From NCBI RefSeq assembly GCF_002929335.1, contig NZ_PJIL01000009.1:149086-213085 (forward strand): DNA of 64,000 nt. Direction: 5' to 3'. This DNA is from Arthrobacter sp. Y81. GTDB lineage: Bacteria; Actinomycetota; Actinomycetes; Actinomycetales; Micrococcaceae. The notes beneath the pieces are model-generated. The model did not search any database. It saw only the letters and a list, made by a program, of their open reading frames with translations, and was not told the DNA's origin. Positions 53,813 to 62,551 of this stretch are shown one piece after another. Position numbers and translations under genes: made by a program. The stretch's first letter is position 1. Each line of letters starts with the position of its first letter.

Positions 53813-53854
53813 AGCCGGAGGACGACGGCGGGACTTCCCGCCGTCGTCCTCCGC
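53813..53854. repeat. Intergenic palindrome 18 (paired triplet insertion)
   Basis: CGGAGGACGACGGCGGGA, CT, TCCCGCCGTCGTCCTCCG: perfect 18-bp arms. An extra GAG in the left arm is matched by CTC in the right. Between convergent adk and HAD genes. Confidence 0.93.
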
Positions 53855-53875
53855 TTCAGTTACCGGGCGGCTGCT

Positions 53876-54565
53876 TTACCGGCCTGCACGGAGCAGCAGC
53901 GCAAGGACCTCGGGCGTCCCGGCAACAGCCGCGGCCCCGCGCGCTTCCGACGGGTCTCCGTATCCCCAGGCGACAAAGATCGCAGGGACCCCATGCGCGG
54001 CCGCCCCGGCAACGTCGTAGCTCCGGTCGCCCACCATGACCGGGCTGGAAATGTCCACGCCCTGCGCCTTCAGCCGCCCGAGCGATTCGGCAATAACGTC
54101 CTCCTTGGAGGCCCTGCCGGCTGCGTCGGACGCACCGCAGATATCGGCGAAGTGACGGTCGATACCAAAAGCGCCCGCCAGCCGGACCGCCTGGTCCTCC
54201 ACTTTGGACGTCGCCACGGCCATCGGACACTGCAGCGAAGCCAACTGGTCCAGGAGGCCGCCAACACCGTCGAAAAGGCTGGATTGTTCCGCCCCCGTTT
54301 CGGCGTAGGCCGCGCGGTAGTGCCGGAGCGCTTCCCGGGCCTTTGCTGCATCCAGGCCCGCGCTGTGCCGAAACGACTCGTACATCGGCGGTCCGACATA
54401 CTTGAGCAGGTCCCGGTGCGGAGGGACAGGCGCATTTACGGCTTTGAGCGCCCGGGCAGCGCTGTCCATCACCCCCGGTGCGGAGTCCAGGAGCGTCCCG
54501 TCCATGTCGAACAGAATGCAGCTGACAGCAGCGGGTGCCTGATTGTCCAGGTGTAGACGTATCAT
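53876..54565 (-). CDS. HAD family hydrolase (phosphoglycolate phosphatase-like)
   Basis: 229-residue HAD-IA phosphatase: FDMDGTLLDS (motif I, about 19-28), ATSKVEDQAV (motif II), GRASKEDVI (Lys), VMVGDRSYDVAGAAAHG (motif IV). Cap type 1 suits phosphoglycolate or similar. Start ATG at 54565; divergent from the Lrp gene (86 bases). Convergent with adk. Confidence 0.9.
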   Translation of the reverse strand: MIRLHLDNQAPAAVSCILFDMDGTLLDSAPGVMDSAARALKAVNAPVPPHRDLLKYVGPPMYESFRHSAGLDAAKAREALRHYRAAYAETGAEQSSLFDGVGGLLDQLASLQCPMAVATSKVEDQAVRLAGAFGIDRHFADICGASDAAGRASKEDVIAESLGRLKAQGVDISSPVMVGDRSYDVAGAAAHGVPAIFVAWGYGDPSEARGAAAVAGTPEVLALLLRAGR

Positions 54566-54651
54566 TTCTGCGGAGCCTTTCTGGCTACGGTTTCGGAGCG
54601 CACACAGTCCCAGGGGCAGTGGCGCACCGATGATTGCGGCGGAGGGTAGGG

Positions 54652-55170
54652 ATGGACGGAGCGGGTTTGGATCACATCGACCAGAAGATCCTTGCGGAAC
54701 TCACAAAGAACGCCCGGGTGTCCCATGCCGAGCTGGCCAGCAGGGTGCTCCTGTCCCGGAACGCCGTCCGGCAGCGTGTGGACCGCCTGGAGCGGCAGGG
54801 CTACATCCAGGGCTACACGATTGTGGCGGGCAGCGTGGGCCAGAGCATGGTTTCCGCTTTCCTCATGATTTACCGCAAGGACCGCATGCGCGGCGCAGAC
54901 GTCCTGGCCGCATTGCGGACCATTCCCGAAGTGGTCCTCTGTGATGTCCTGAGCGGCGACTTTGACCTGCTGGTGAGGCTGGAGGCGCGCTCGCTGGACA
55001 GGGTCCAGGAGATCTGGGAGCAGATCGCGGCCCTCCCCGGCGTGGGCGACACCGTGACCGCGCTGACCCTGTCCAACGTCATCCGACGGCGGGGAGCCGA
55101 CGGGAACGGCGCCGACGGGCTCGACGACGGGCACGCCGCTGACGGGCTCCAGGGCCTGCCGCCCCGCTAG
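54652..55170 (+). CDS. Lrp/AsnC family transcriptional regulator
   Basis: 172-residue feast/famine regulator: HTH ([47 protein letters not shown], about 7-53) and a C-terminal RAM ligand domain (about 70-150). The ATG at 54652 has GGAGGG five bases upstream. The C-terminal tail is a Gly/Ala/Asp-rich extension. Convergent with the ALDH gene, overlapping by four bases. It probably controls the adjacent homoserine-dehydrogenase/ALDH/permease cluster. Confidence 0.92.
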   Translation: MDGAGLDHIDQKILAELTKNARVSHAELASRVLLSRNAVRQRVDRLERQGYIQGYTIVAGSVGQSMVSAFLMIYRKDRMRGADVLAALRTIPEVVLCDVLSGDFDLLVRLEARSLDRVQEIWEQIAALPGVGDTVTALTLSNVIRRRGADGNGADGLDDGHAADGLQGLPPR

Positions 55171-56576
55171 TTCCTGATGCAGACCACCTTGGCCTGGGTC
55201 ATCTCCTCATAGGCGAACCGGACGCCTTCCCGGCCCATGCTGCCGTACTTGGACCCGCCGAACGGCATGCCGTCGAACCGGTAGTCCGAGGAGTCGTTGA
55301 TCATCACGCCGCCTGCGTCCAGATCCCGGGCCGCACGCATGGCCGCCGCAAGGGAGCCGGTAAAGATGCCCGCATGGAGGCTGAAATCGATGGAGTTCGC
55401 CAGCCCGATCGCTTCGTCGTAGGTGCTGAACATCTTGAGCATGACCACCGGTCCGAACACTTCCTCCTGCCAGAGGCGGCAGTCCTCCGGAACGGACTCC
55501 AGGACGGTCGGCAGCAAGACATTTCCCTCAGCCCGGTTGCCGGCCAGGACCGTTGCGCCCGCGTCGATGGCGCCGCCGACCTTCAGCTGGACCTCCCTGA
55601 CCGCTCCGGGGCTAATCATGGGGCCAACGTCAGTCCGTTCCTCGGCGGGGTCACCGGTGACCAGTGCTCTCGTGGCTGCCACGAACTTCCGGCGGAATTC
55701 GCCGTAGACGGAGCGGTGGACCAGAATCCGCTGTACCCCCACACAGTTCTGGCCCGCGGCCCAGAACGCGCCGGATACACATGAGTCCACGGCCTTGTCC
55801 ACGTCCGCATCGTCCAGGACGATCACCGGCGCGTTGCCGCCGAGGTCCATGGCGAGCTTTTTCAGCCCTGCCGTGCGGGCGATTGCCTCACCGGTCGCGA
55901 ACCCGCCGGTGAAGGAAACCATCCGGACGTCCCGGGTCCCGATGATGGCCGCCGCAACATCCCTCCCGCCGTGGACCACCGTGAGCACCTCCGGCGGCAG
56001 GCCGGCGTCATAGAGTGCGTCAGCCAGCAGCTGGGCGGACAGCGGCGTGAGGGCCGATGGCTTGAGTACGACGGCGTTGCCGCCGGCGATCGCCGGGCCC
56101 ACCTTGTGGGCCACCAGGTTAAGAGGATCGTTGAAGGGCGTGATGGCCGCAATGACCCCGAGCGGCTCCCGCGTGAACCAGCCGGTCCGGTCCTCTGATC
56201 CGGCATAGGAGTCGAACGGGATGACTTCGCCGGCGCCGCGGGTGGCTTCCTCCGCGGACAGCCGGAGCGTGTTGATGGCCCGGTGCACTTCCTTGCGCGC
56301 CTGGCGGATGGTCTTCCCCGCCTCCGCCACGATGGTCCGGGCGAAGTCCTCGGTTCTGCGTTCAATGTCCGCCGCGGCCGTGGACAGGATGGCGGCGCGT
56401 GCATGGCGGGGCAGGGACTTTGCGGTTACGGCGCCGGAGCGTGCCGTTGCCATCAGCGCTACAACGGCGTTGACGTCGGCGGTGGAGACCGCTCCGACAA
56501 TCCTGCCATCGTAGGGACTGGTCACCTCGTGGAGCGGGGGAACCTGGACGTCCTGCAGAACGGTGGCCTCAGACAC
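55167..56576 (-). CDS. Aldehyde dehydrogenase family protein
   Basis: 469-residue ALDH of the lactaldehyde/glyceraldehyde-3-phosphate (GapN-like) branch: [23 protein letters not shown], catalytic Glu in [11 protein letters not shown] (here D-L-G-G, so the general base is less typical), Cys in [11 protein letters not shown], and the C-terminal [19 protein letters not shown] start at 56576 with GGAGGG upstream; overlaps the upstream dehydrogenase gene by eight bases. Likely oxidises a semialdehyde made by its neighbour. Confidence 0.9.
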   Translation of the reverse strand: MSEATVLQDVQVPPLHEVTSPYDGRIVGAVSTADVNAVVALMATARSGAVTAKSLPRHARAAILSTAAADIERRTEDFARTIVAEAGKTIRQARKEVHRAINTLRLSAEEATRGAGEVIPFDSYAGSEDRTGWFTREPLGVIAAITPFNDPLNLVAHKVGPAIAGGNAVVLKPSALTPLSAQLLADALYDAGLPPEVLTVVHGGRDVAAAIIGTRDVRMVSFTGGFATGEAIARTAGLKKLAMDLGGNAPVIVLDDADVDKAVDSCVSGAFWAAGQNCVGVQRILVHRSVYGEFRRKFVAATRALVTGDPAEERTDVGPMISPGAVREVQLKVGGAIDAGATVLAGNRAEGNVLLPTVLESVPEDCRLWQEEVFGPVVMLKMFSTYDEAIGLANSIDFSLHAGIFTGSLAAAMRAARDLDAGGVMINDSSDYRFDGMPFGGSKYGSMGREGVRFAYEEMTQAKVVCIRN

Positions 56577-57687
56577 GCGCCAGCCCTCCGTCTTCCGTGG
56601 CAGCCTCAAGGGAACCGGCCGCGGCAGGGGAGCCGGCGGCGCCGCTGATTTCCGATGCCTGGTGGATGGCAATGATGTCGGAGAGCAGCGCGTAGGCCGT
56701 CTCGATCCGTCCGGCGCCGGGGCCGGAAACCGTCACGGGGCCCAACAGGTCAGTTTCGAACGAAACAGCGTTCGTGGCACCCGAGATGCCGGCAAGGCTG
56801 TGCTCCAAGTCGACGGCGCGCGGTGCAACGCCCGCCGCGATGCCGCCGTCGGGAGTCCGCCTGGCGGATCCGATCAGCTTCCAGCGCCGGCCGGCTGAAG
56901 CGGCCGCCCGGATATCCTCCGGCGTTACTGCGGAGATGCCCTCGCGCCGGATGTCCTTCAGCTGCAGGTTCCCGCCGAGGAGCTCATTGGCGAGGATCAG
57001 CACCTTCAGTTGCACGTCAAAGCCCTCGAGGTCCGCGGCAGGATTCGCCTCGGCATAGCCCAGCTCCTGGGCCTCCCGGACCGCCTCGCCAAGGTCCAGG
57101 CCGGCTTCCATGCGCCCCAGGACGTAGTTGCTGGTGCCGTTCATGATCCCTTCGAAGCCGTTGAGCTTCAGCCCGTTGAACATCTGCCTGGCAAGCCGGA
57201 TCACCGGCGTGCCGCTCATGACGGCACCCTCAAACTCGAAGCGGACTCCCTGCTGTTCCGCCAGGGCCGCCAGTTCCCGGCCCCGCAGGGCCACCGGCCC
57301 CTTGTTCGTGGTGCAAACGCTTTTGCCCGATTCCAGGGCCCAGCGGACGTGCGAAACCGCGGGCTCGCCGTCGTCGGGATTGGTGAAAGTGGCCTCACAG
57401 ATGATGTCCGCTGTGCAGTTGCGGATCACCGCCTCGTTATCCGGTGCCGCGGAACCGCCGTGCCGGGCAAAGGTCTCGCCGCCGCCGTCTCCGCCCAGCC
57501 CCAGAGCCATGGACAGATCAATACCGTCGGCGTCCATCAGGGAACCGAGGCGCAGGTCGGTGATGGCAACTACACGCAGGCCGAAGCCCAGCTCGGTGCG
57601 GAGGGCTTCGCCGCGGGCGGCGATCAGTTCAGCCAGGCTGCGGTTCACTCCGCCGAAGCCAATAAGTGCAAGGTCGTAGGTGGTCAT
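56569..57687 (-). CDS. Homoserine dehydrogenase family protein
   Basis: 372 residues. N-terminal Rossmann domain ([17 protein letters not shown]), then the homoserine-dehydrogenase catalytic core with [10 protein letters not shown] and [27 protein letters not shown] (the KD/ED substrate motif). No ACT domain, so it is the short catabolic or unregulated form. AGAAGGAC precedes the ATG. It lies next to an ALDH and faces an amino-acid permease, which suggests amino-acid catabolism rather than threonine synthesis. Confidence 0.88.
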   Translation of the reverse strand: MTTYDLALIGFGGVNRSLAELIAARGEALRTELGFGLRVVAITDLRLGSLMDADGIDLSMALGLGGDGGGETFARHGGSAAPDNEAVIRNCTADIICEATFTNPDDGEPAVSHVRWALESGKSVCTTNKGPVALRGRELAALAEQQGVRFEFEGAVMSGTPVIRLARQMFNGLKLNGFEGIMNGTSNYVLGRMEAGLDLGEAVREAQELGYAEANPAADLEGFDVQLKVLILANELLGGNLQLKDIRREGISAVTPEDIRAAASAGRRWKLIGSARRTPDGGIAAGVAPRAVDLEHSLAGISGATNAVSFETDLLGPVTVSGPGAGRIETAYALLSDIIAIHQASEISGAAGSPAAAGSLEAATEDGGLARV

Positions 57688-57826
57688 GCCGTGTCCTTCT
57701 CTCGGAATTGCTTGGTGGTTCCATGCTCAGGCCGGTCCGTGTCCGTCCCGCCATGTGATTCCGCCCAAAGGACTGCGCAAAGTGACCAAGGATGACGCCG
57801 TGTGTACTGCGACTCCTTAATATTCG

Positions 57827-57839
57827 TGCAATATATGCA
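57827..57839. promoter_or_regulatory. Candidate regulator site 1 in the dehydrogenase/permease gap
   Basis: TGCA, ATATA, TGCA inverted repeat in an AT-rich patch, 150 bases before the permease start. The size suits an Lrp/AsnC-type site; binding is inferred only. Confidence 0.4.
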
Positions 57840-57860
57840 TCTAGGGATGTTTTTAAAGAT

Positions 57861-57875
57861 CAAAACCGCGTTTTG
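57861..57875. promoter_or_regulatory. Candidate regulator site 2 in the dehydrogenase/permease gap
   Basis: CAAAAC, CGC, GTTTTG: a 15-bp perfect inverted repeat in the 299-base gap between the divergent homoserine-dehydrogenase and permease genes; Lrp or one of the IclR proteins are candidate binders. Confidence 0.5.
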
Positions 57876-57986
57876 GTGTTACTTTCATCACAGCGGTTGG
57901 GTGTACCGGACTGGTCCCCAACCCCTCCGAGGCTTTCCGGTGCATCAATCCCGTTCGCACCCCGACTACTTTCCCGGGAGCAATTC

Positions 57987-59444
57987 ATGGAACTCTCTTC
58001 CACAACCCGCTTGGATCCGCAGGCTTCTTCATCACTTGAATCGGGACCCGCTGAATCGGGGCGCGGACCGGCGCCGGGGCTCCGCCGGTCCATGGGGCCG
58101 CGGCATCTGGTGATGATCGCCATGGGCGGCGTCATCGGGTCCGGCCTCTTCCTCAGTTCGGGCTACACGATTTCCCAGGCCGGCCCGCTTGGCGCGGTCC
58201 TCGCCTATCTCGTGGGCGCCTTCGTCGTCTACCTGGTCATGGCCTGCCTCGGCGAGCTGGCCATCGCTTATCCGGTCTCGGGCGCGTTCCACATCTACGC
58301 AGCCAGGTCCATCGGTCCCGCCACCGGCTTCACCACGGCCTGGCTGTACTGGCTCTGCTGGGCCGTGGCCCTGGGGTCGGAGTTCACCGCGGCCGGACTG
58401 CTCATGCAGCGCTGGTTCCCGGGCATTGAGGTGTGGGTGTGGTGCATCGTCTTCGCGTCCATCCTGTTTGCCCTGAACGCCGTCTCATCGCGCTTCTTCG
58501 GCGAATCCGAGTTCTGGTTTTCCATCATCAAGGTGGGCGCCATCGTTGTCCTGATTGCCTTTGGCGGGGCCGCGCTGGTGGGGTTCCACCCGCTGGCCGG
58601 AGGTTCCCACCCGTTCCTGCTCGAAAACTTCAACACGTCAGGCGGACTGTTCCCGAACGGCTTCTCCGGCGTCCTGGTGACAGCCCTTGCGGTGTTCTAC
58701 GCGTTCTCCGGTTCGGAACTCATCGGCGTCGCAGCCGGCGAAACCGCCAACCCCGAGACCAGCATTCCCAAGGCCATGCGGACCACCGTGTTCCGCCTGC
58801 TGATCTTCTTCGTGGGCGCCATCGGTGTCATCGCTGCCACCATCCCCTTTGACCAGGTGGGCCTGGACGAGAGCCCCTTCGTGACGGTCTTTTCCTCCAT
58901 CGGCATCCCCTATGCGGCGGACATCATGAACTTCGTCATTATCACCGCGCTGCTCTCCGCCGGAAACAGCGGCCTGTTCTCCTGCGCCCGGATGCTCTTT
59001 TCCCTGTCCGAGGAAGGGCACGCACCGAAGGCTTTCCGGAAGCTGACCAAAAACGGGATTCCCCTCATCGCGCTCTGCGTCAGCATGGTCGGCGGGCTGG
59101 CCTCCCTGATCAGCAGCGTGGTGGCTCCGGAATCGGTGTACCTCGCGCTGGTGTCTGTTGCCGGGTTCGCCGTTGTGGGGGTCTGGATGTCCATCACGGC
59201 GTCGCACTTCTTCCACCGACGGGCCTTCGTGCGGAACGGCGGAAACATCCACGATCTCGCCTACAGGGCCCCGCTGTTCCCCGTGGTTCCGATCCTTGCC
59301 TTCACGCTGTGCCTTATCTCGCTGATCGGCATCGCCTTCGACCCGAACCAGGTCGCTGCCCTTTACTTCGGCGTTCCTTTCGTGGGCGCCTGCTACGCCT
59401 TCTTCTACGTCAAGTACGGACGACGGCGGCAGCTCGCTACGTAG
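57987..59444 (+). CDS. APC family amino acid permease
   Basis: 485 residues, 12 helices, of the amino-acid/polyamine/organocation family close to LysP/proline-specific permeases. The first unwound helix [13 protein letters not shown] (about 47-59), [13 protein letters not shown] and [13 protein letters not shown] match the AAT group. The ATG at 57987 follows CGGGAG; longer frames upstream run through the promoter. Divergent from the dehydrogenase/ALDH pair, so it likely brings in the amino acid they degrade. Confidence 0.9.
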   Translation: MELSSTTRLDPQASSSLESGPAESGRGPAPGLRRSMGPRHLVMIAMGGVIGSGLFLSSGYTISQAGPLGAVLAYLVGAFVVYLVMACLGELAIAYPVSGAFHIYAARSIGPATGFTTAWLYWLCWAVALGSEFTAAGLLMQRWFPGIEVWVWCIVFASILFALNAVSSRFFGESEFWFSIIKVGAIVVLIAFGGAALVGFHPLAGGSHPFLLENFNTSGGLFPNGFSGVLVTALAVFYAFSGSELIGVAAGETANPETSIPKAMRTTVFRLLIFFVGAIGVIAATIPFDQVGLDESPFVTVFSSIGIPYAADIMNFVIITALLSAGNSGLFSCARMLFSLSEEGHAPKAFRKLTKNGIPLIALCVSMVGGLASLISSVVAPESVYLALVSVAGFAVVGVWMSITASHFFHRRAFVRNGGNIHDLAYRAPLFPVVPILAFTLCLISLIGIAFDPNQVAALYFGVPFVGACYAFFYVKYGRRRQLAT

Positions 59445-59482
59445 CCTGCTGCGGCAGTTCTGCGGCTACCCCGCCGGCCCGG

Positions 59483-59504
59483 CGGCCGAACTACTGTTCG
59501 GCCG
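59483..59504. terminator. Hairpin after the permease gene
   Basis: CGGCCGAAC, TACT, GTTCGGCCG: a 9-bp stem 38 bases beyond the permease stop, with no T run. Possibly a U-less actinobacterial terminator, or an operator before the IclR gene. Confidence 0.45.
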
Positions 59505-59583
59505 TCGGGCCTCCGGCATGTTCGTCGAAAGGCCCGCCGGCACGACGAAAACCGCCGGTCACCGCCGCCTGCGCTGTGTGAGA

Positions 59584-60396
59584 ATGGGCGTTGAAGTCCA
59601 CCAGAGGGAGCGGTTCAGCTTGGAATTGTCGGAAGCGTCATCGCTGGGCCAGGGCCTTCGCATTCTCCGGCTCGTCGTCGACCGCGAGAAGCGGGGCAGG
59701 GGACTGCTGGGCGTTTCGCAGCTCGCCGCAGAGCTGGCGATGGACCAGGGCCGCGTGTCCCGGCTTACCCAGGAGCTCTGCGAACTGGCCATTCTGGAAC
59801 GGGTGGAACGCGGGCCGTTCCGTGCCGGGCCGGCCTTCTTCCGGCTTGGAGCCAGCCTCAATGTTGGCTGGATCGGCCAGGCCAAGAGTGAACTGGAGCT
59901 TTTCGTGGCTGAGTTCGGCCTCCGGGCCCGGCTGTCCGTCCGTGACGGCGTGCGGGTGATCCTGCTCAGGACGTCCAGCAATGACGGCGCGCTGGGAAGC
60001 TTTGTGAAACCCGGCATGGTCACCCCCGTCTGGTGCACAGGTTCAGGCCGGGCCCTCCTCTGGGACCACAAGGCCACCGAGGTTGAGGAGCTTCTTCAGG
60101 GTGTGGACTTTATCGGCGTGGGCGGCCCACGGGCAGCTCACTCCGTGCCGGAAGTGTGCGAATTGATGGAACAGGACCGCCCGCGGGGTTTCATCAGGGC
60201 GGCCGAGGAGTTTGAGCACGGCGTCGATGAGCTGGCCGTTCCCGTCCGGGATCCGGCTGGGCGTGTGACCGCTGCCCTTGCCGTCCTGGGCAGCAGTGCC
60301 GCTCTTGACGCCCGGGCCGAGGAAATTGCCGGGGCGCTGCACTCGGCAGCACAGCGCCTCTCAGTGGTGGGCTCAGACGGCGGGGGCGTCAGCTAG
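59584..60396 (+). CDS. IclR family regulator (1)
   Basis: 270 residues. IclR-type winged helix (SSLGQGLRILRLVVDREKRGRGLLGVSQLAAELAMDQGRVSRLTQEL, about 18-64), then a GAF-like effector domain ending LDARAEEIAGALHSAAQRL. The ATG at 59584 was chosen by alignment with the second IclR gene (same domain lengths); upstream codons run into the hairpin. Overlaps the second IclR gene tail to tail by eight bases. Could control the permease upstream. Confidence 0.87.
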   Translation: MGVEVHQRERFSLELSEASSLGQGLRILRLVVDREKRGRGLLGVSQLAAELAMDQGRVSRLTQELCELAILERVERGPFRAGPAFFRLGASLNVGWIGQAKSELELFVAEFGLRARLSVRDGVRVILLRTSSNDGALGSFVKPGMVTPVWCTGSGRALLWDHKATEVEELLQGVDFIGVGGPRAAHSVPEVCELMEQDRPRGFIRAAEEFEHGVDELAVPVRDPAGRVTAALAVLGSSAALDARAEEIAGALHSAAQRLSVVGSDGGGVS

Positions 60397-61150
60397 GCCG
60401 GCCCAGGGCCGCTTCAAGCCACCCGCCCCACTTCAGGGCCGCGGCGGCAATCTCTTTGCGCTTCGGTTCCAGCCGCGCCTTTGATCCGACCACCTGCAAA
60501 GCAGCGATGGCCTCGCCGCGGAAGTCGCGGACGGGAACGGCCACCGAGTACAGATTGGGCTCCGCCTCTTCATCCACAACGGAATAGCCGCGCTCCCGCG
60601 CCCCGGCCAGGCGGCCCAGGAAGTCTTCAATATCGGCGGGAGTGTTGGGGCCATGGCGGACAAAGTCGGTCTGGCTGAACACGGCCCGGACCTCGGCGTC
60701 GCTGGCGTCCCACAGCAGCGCCTGGCCGGCGTCGCTGCAGTAAGCGGGGTAGGGCCGGCCGATCCACGAGCCCACCATCCTGCTGTTCGGCGGGACGTGC
60801 TCACCGATCGTTACGGTGCTGTCCCCGTTGAGGACACCGAGGAAGCAGCCTTCCCCGGTGTCCTCGACGAGCCCCTCCAATGCCGTCATGCCTTCGGTCC
60901 GGAGCCGTTGCTCAGTGAGTAGCTGGGCATCCGTGTAGAGGCTCCAGTCCAGCGAATACTCCCGGTGCCCGCCACGGAGCAGGAAGTTCTCCTGCTGGGC
61001 GGCCTTGAGCCCGCGGGAAACCTGGCTGCGGTCCTTGCCGAGATCTGCGGCGATGTCCCCGACGGTCGCGCCCCGCGCTCCTCCGCCGTGACGGGAGCCG
61101 ACGGCGAAGACAACTTGCATTCCGCGGCCCATGCTGGAGATTTTCGACAT
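60389..61150 (-). CDS. IclR family regulator (2)
   Basis: 253 residues: HTH in MGRGMQVVFAVGSRHGGGARGATVGDIAADLGKDRSQVSRGLKAA (about 7-51), effector domain through FRGEAIAALQVVGSKARLEPKRKEIAAAALKWGG. The start is the ATG at 61150; the reading frame continues upstream antisense into the cyclase gene. A GTTGC/GCAAC palindrome lies just upstream. It reads in the same direction as the cyclase operon, immediately after it, so it probably belongs to its regulation. A distant paralogue of the facing IclR gene. Confidence 0.88.
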   Translation of the reverse strand: MSKISSMGRGMQVVFAVGSRHGGGARGATVGDIAADLGKDRSQVSRGLKAAQQENFLLRGGHREYSLDWSLYTDAQLLTEQRLRTEGMTALEGLVEDTGEGCFLGVLNGDSTVTIGEHVPPNSRMVGSWIGRPYPAYCSDAGQALLWDASDAEVRAVFSQTDFVRHGPNTPADIEDFLGRLAGARERGYSVVDEEAEPNLYSVAVPVRDFRGEAIAALQVVGSKARLEPKRKEIAAAALKWGGWLEAALGRPS

Positions 61151-61163
61151 GGCTCCGATCTTA

Positions 61164-61175
61164 GTTGCTGGCAAC
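61164..61175. promoter_or_regulatory. Candidate IclR operator
   Basis: GTTGC, TG, GCAAC, 13 bases upstream of the second IclR start and 16 before the cyclase stop. Confidence 0.4.
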
Positions 61176-61191
61176 CCGCGGTTTGGTGTCC

Positions 61192-61956
61192 CTAGTGGAT
61201 CGCAAAGACCCGGGCGGGGAATCCGCTGCCGCCTTGAGGCTTCGGCCAGGTGGCCACGAGCACCGCCCCCGATTCCGGCAGGCCGTCCAGATTGGCGAGC
61301 AGCTCTATCTGCCAGCAGTCCTGGGCAAGGATGTAGGTTTCCAGGCTGAAGTCCTGGTGCGACGTCGCCCTGCCCGGGTCCGTATCCGTCTGCTCGTGGC
61401 CGATCGCCGTGATGTTCCGCTCGGTGACCAGGAAGGACAGCACTTCCCGGGACCAGCCCGGGGTGTGGCTGACGCCGTCGGCATCCCGGTTCGCCATCGC
61501 CCCGGGGTCCGGCCAGCGGTTGCTCCAGCCGGTCCGGAGCGCCACGAACGCGCCCGCCGGCATCCGGCCGTTCCGCTCCTCCCATTCGCTGACGTCATCG
61601 AGGGTGGGCGTCGCGTCGGCGTCGCCCGCGGCCCGCGTGCTGATGTCCAGCACCACCAGGGGCAGCACCATCTCTTCCACCGGGATGCTGTCCAGGCTTC
61701 GCCCGCCCCGGATAAAGTGCGACGGCGGGTCCACGTGGGTGCCCCACTGGCCGACGATGGAGTAGACGTGCGCCGTGAAGCCGTCGCCCTTTTCGAGGTC
61801 GAACAGGGCCGTCCTGCCTTCGTCCGGAAAAGCGGGGAAGTGTGGCTGGCCGGGGTGGAACGCGTGTGTCAGGTCCGTGAACGACCGGCCGGCCAGCAGT
61901 GACTGAAAGCCCCTCCAGAGGCCGGCGGCCTGGGTGCCGGCGGTGTGGACTGTCAT
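61192..61956 (-). CDS. Cyclase family protein (kynurenine-formamidase-like)
   Basis: 254-residue metal-dependent amidase/hydrolase of the cyclase (PF04199) family. The metal motif is GTHVDPPSHF (HxDxxxH, about 72-81), with DLTHAFHPGQPHFPAF at the start. The family includes KynB and isatin hydrolase. Its ATG overlaps the upstream gene's stop (ATGA). The operon lies opposite the flavin monooxygenase; together they could open and hydrolyse an N-heterocycle, but that is inference. Confidence 0.87.
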   Translation of the reverse strand: MTVHTAGTQAAGLWRGFQSLLAGRSFTDLTHAFHPGQPHFPAFPDEGRTALFDLEKGDGFTAHVYSIVGQWGTHVDPPSHFIRGGRSLDSIPVEEMVLPLVVLDISTRAAGDADATPTLDDVSEWEERNGRMPAGAFVALRTGWSNRWPDPGAMANRDADGVSHTPGWSREVLSFLVTERNITAIGHEQTDTDPGRATSHQDFSLETYILAQDCWQIELLANLDGLPESGAVLVATWPKPQGGSGFPARVFAIH

Positions 61957-62399
61957 GACGCCCGGCCCAGTGCCGGGCGAATCGCCGCTGCGGTGGAGAC
62001 CCGGACCGGATCGGAGAGCTCGATGACCGGCACCTCCCATGGGTGCACTTCGATCATGCGTTCCAGGAGCCGGCCGACTGCCTCCTCGGACAGGTCAGCG
62101 TCCAGGTAAGTGGTCAGGACAAAAGTGGGCGACAGGGTCCTCTCGCCCGCGCGTCCGAACGTGGGGTTGGCTGCCGCCGATGCTGTGAACCCCTCGAAGC
62201 CGAGACTCGATTCGAACACATGCCGGTAGTTTCCAAAGTCCCCCAGTTCGGGGCATGACTCCAGTGTGTCAAAAAGTGACGCAAGGCCCGGGTCCGCTTG
62301 CAGGACCTCCAGATCGCCCTCCACCAGCTGCCTCAACGAGACTGCGGCAATGGGCCAGTGGACGCGGAGTTTGCGCACACTTCTCATTCCAATATTCAT
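61953..62399 (-). CDS. Hypothetical protein in the cyclase operon
   Basis: 148 residues from MNIGMRSV, whose ATG follows AGAGG at nine bases; a longer frame to 62483 is open. Not recognised with confidence. VRKLRVHWPIAAVSLRQLVEGDL at the N-terminus and RMIEVHPWEVPVIELSD at the C-terminus recall the His-Pro-x-Glu motif of NIF3/CutA-like metal proteins. It overlaps the cyclase start, so it is a partner gene. Confidence 0.65.
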   Translation of the reverse strand: MNIGMRSVRKLRVHWPIAAVSLRQLVEGDLEVLQADPGLASLFDTLESCPELGDFGNYRHVFESSLGFEGFTASAAANPTFGRAGERTLSPTFVLTTYLDADLSEEAVGRLLERMIEVHPWEVPVIELSDPVRVSTAAAIRPALGRAS

Positions 62400-62551
62400 G
62401 TCTGGATGCCTCTTCCATGGATCGTCCGGAGCCAGCTCGCGTGGTGTTTGCATCATCCTGACAGAAGGCGACGGGCAACACAAGCATATTTATTTGTCTA
62501 TACTGCACATAGCTTGAAATTGTTCCGTCCACGAAAGCGAAGTGATCCGTC

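Noticed and set aside
56574..56672. N-terminal extension of the ALDH gene
   Set aside because: It lies inside the homoserine-dehydrogenase gene in another frame; the GTG at 56576 has a clear ribosome site.
60389..61585. 398-residue minus-strand reading frame
   Set aside because: Only the part from the ATG at 61150 is an IclR protein; the rest lies antisense over the cyclase gene and has no domain or ribosome site.
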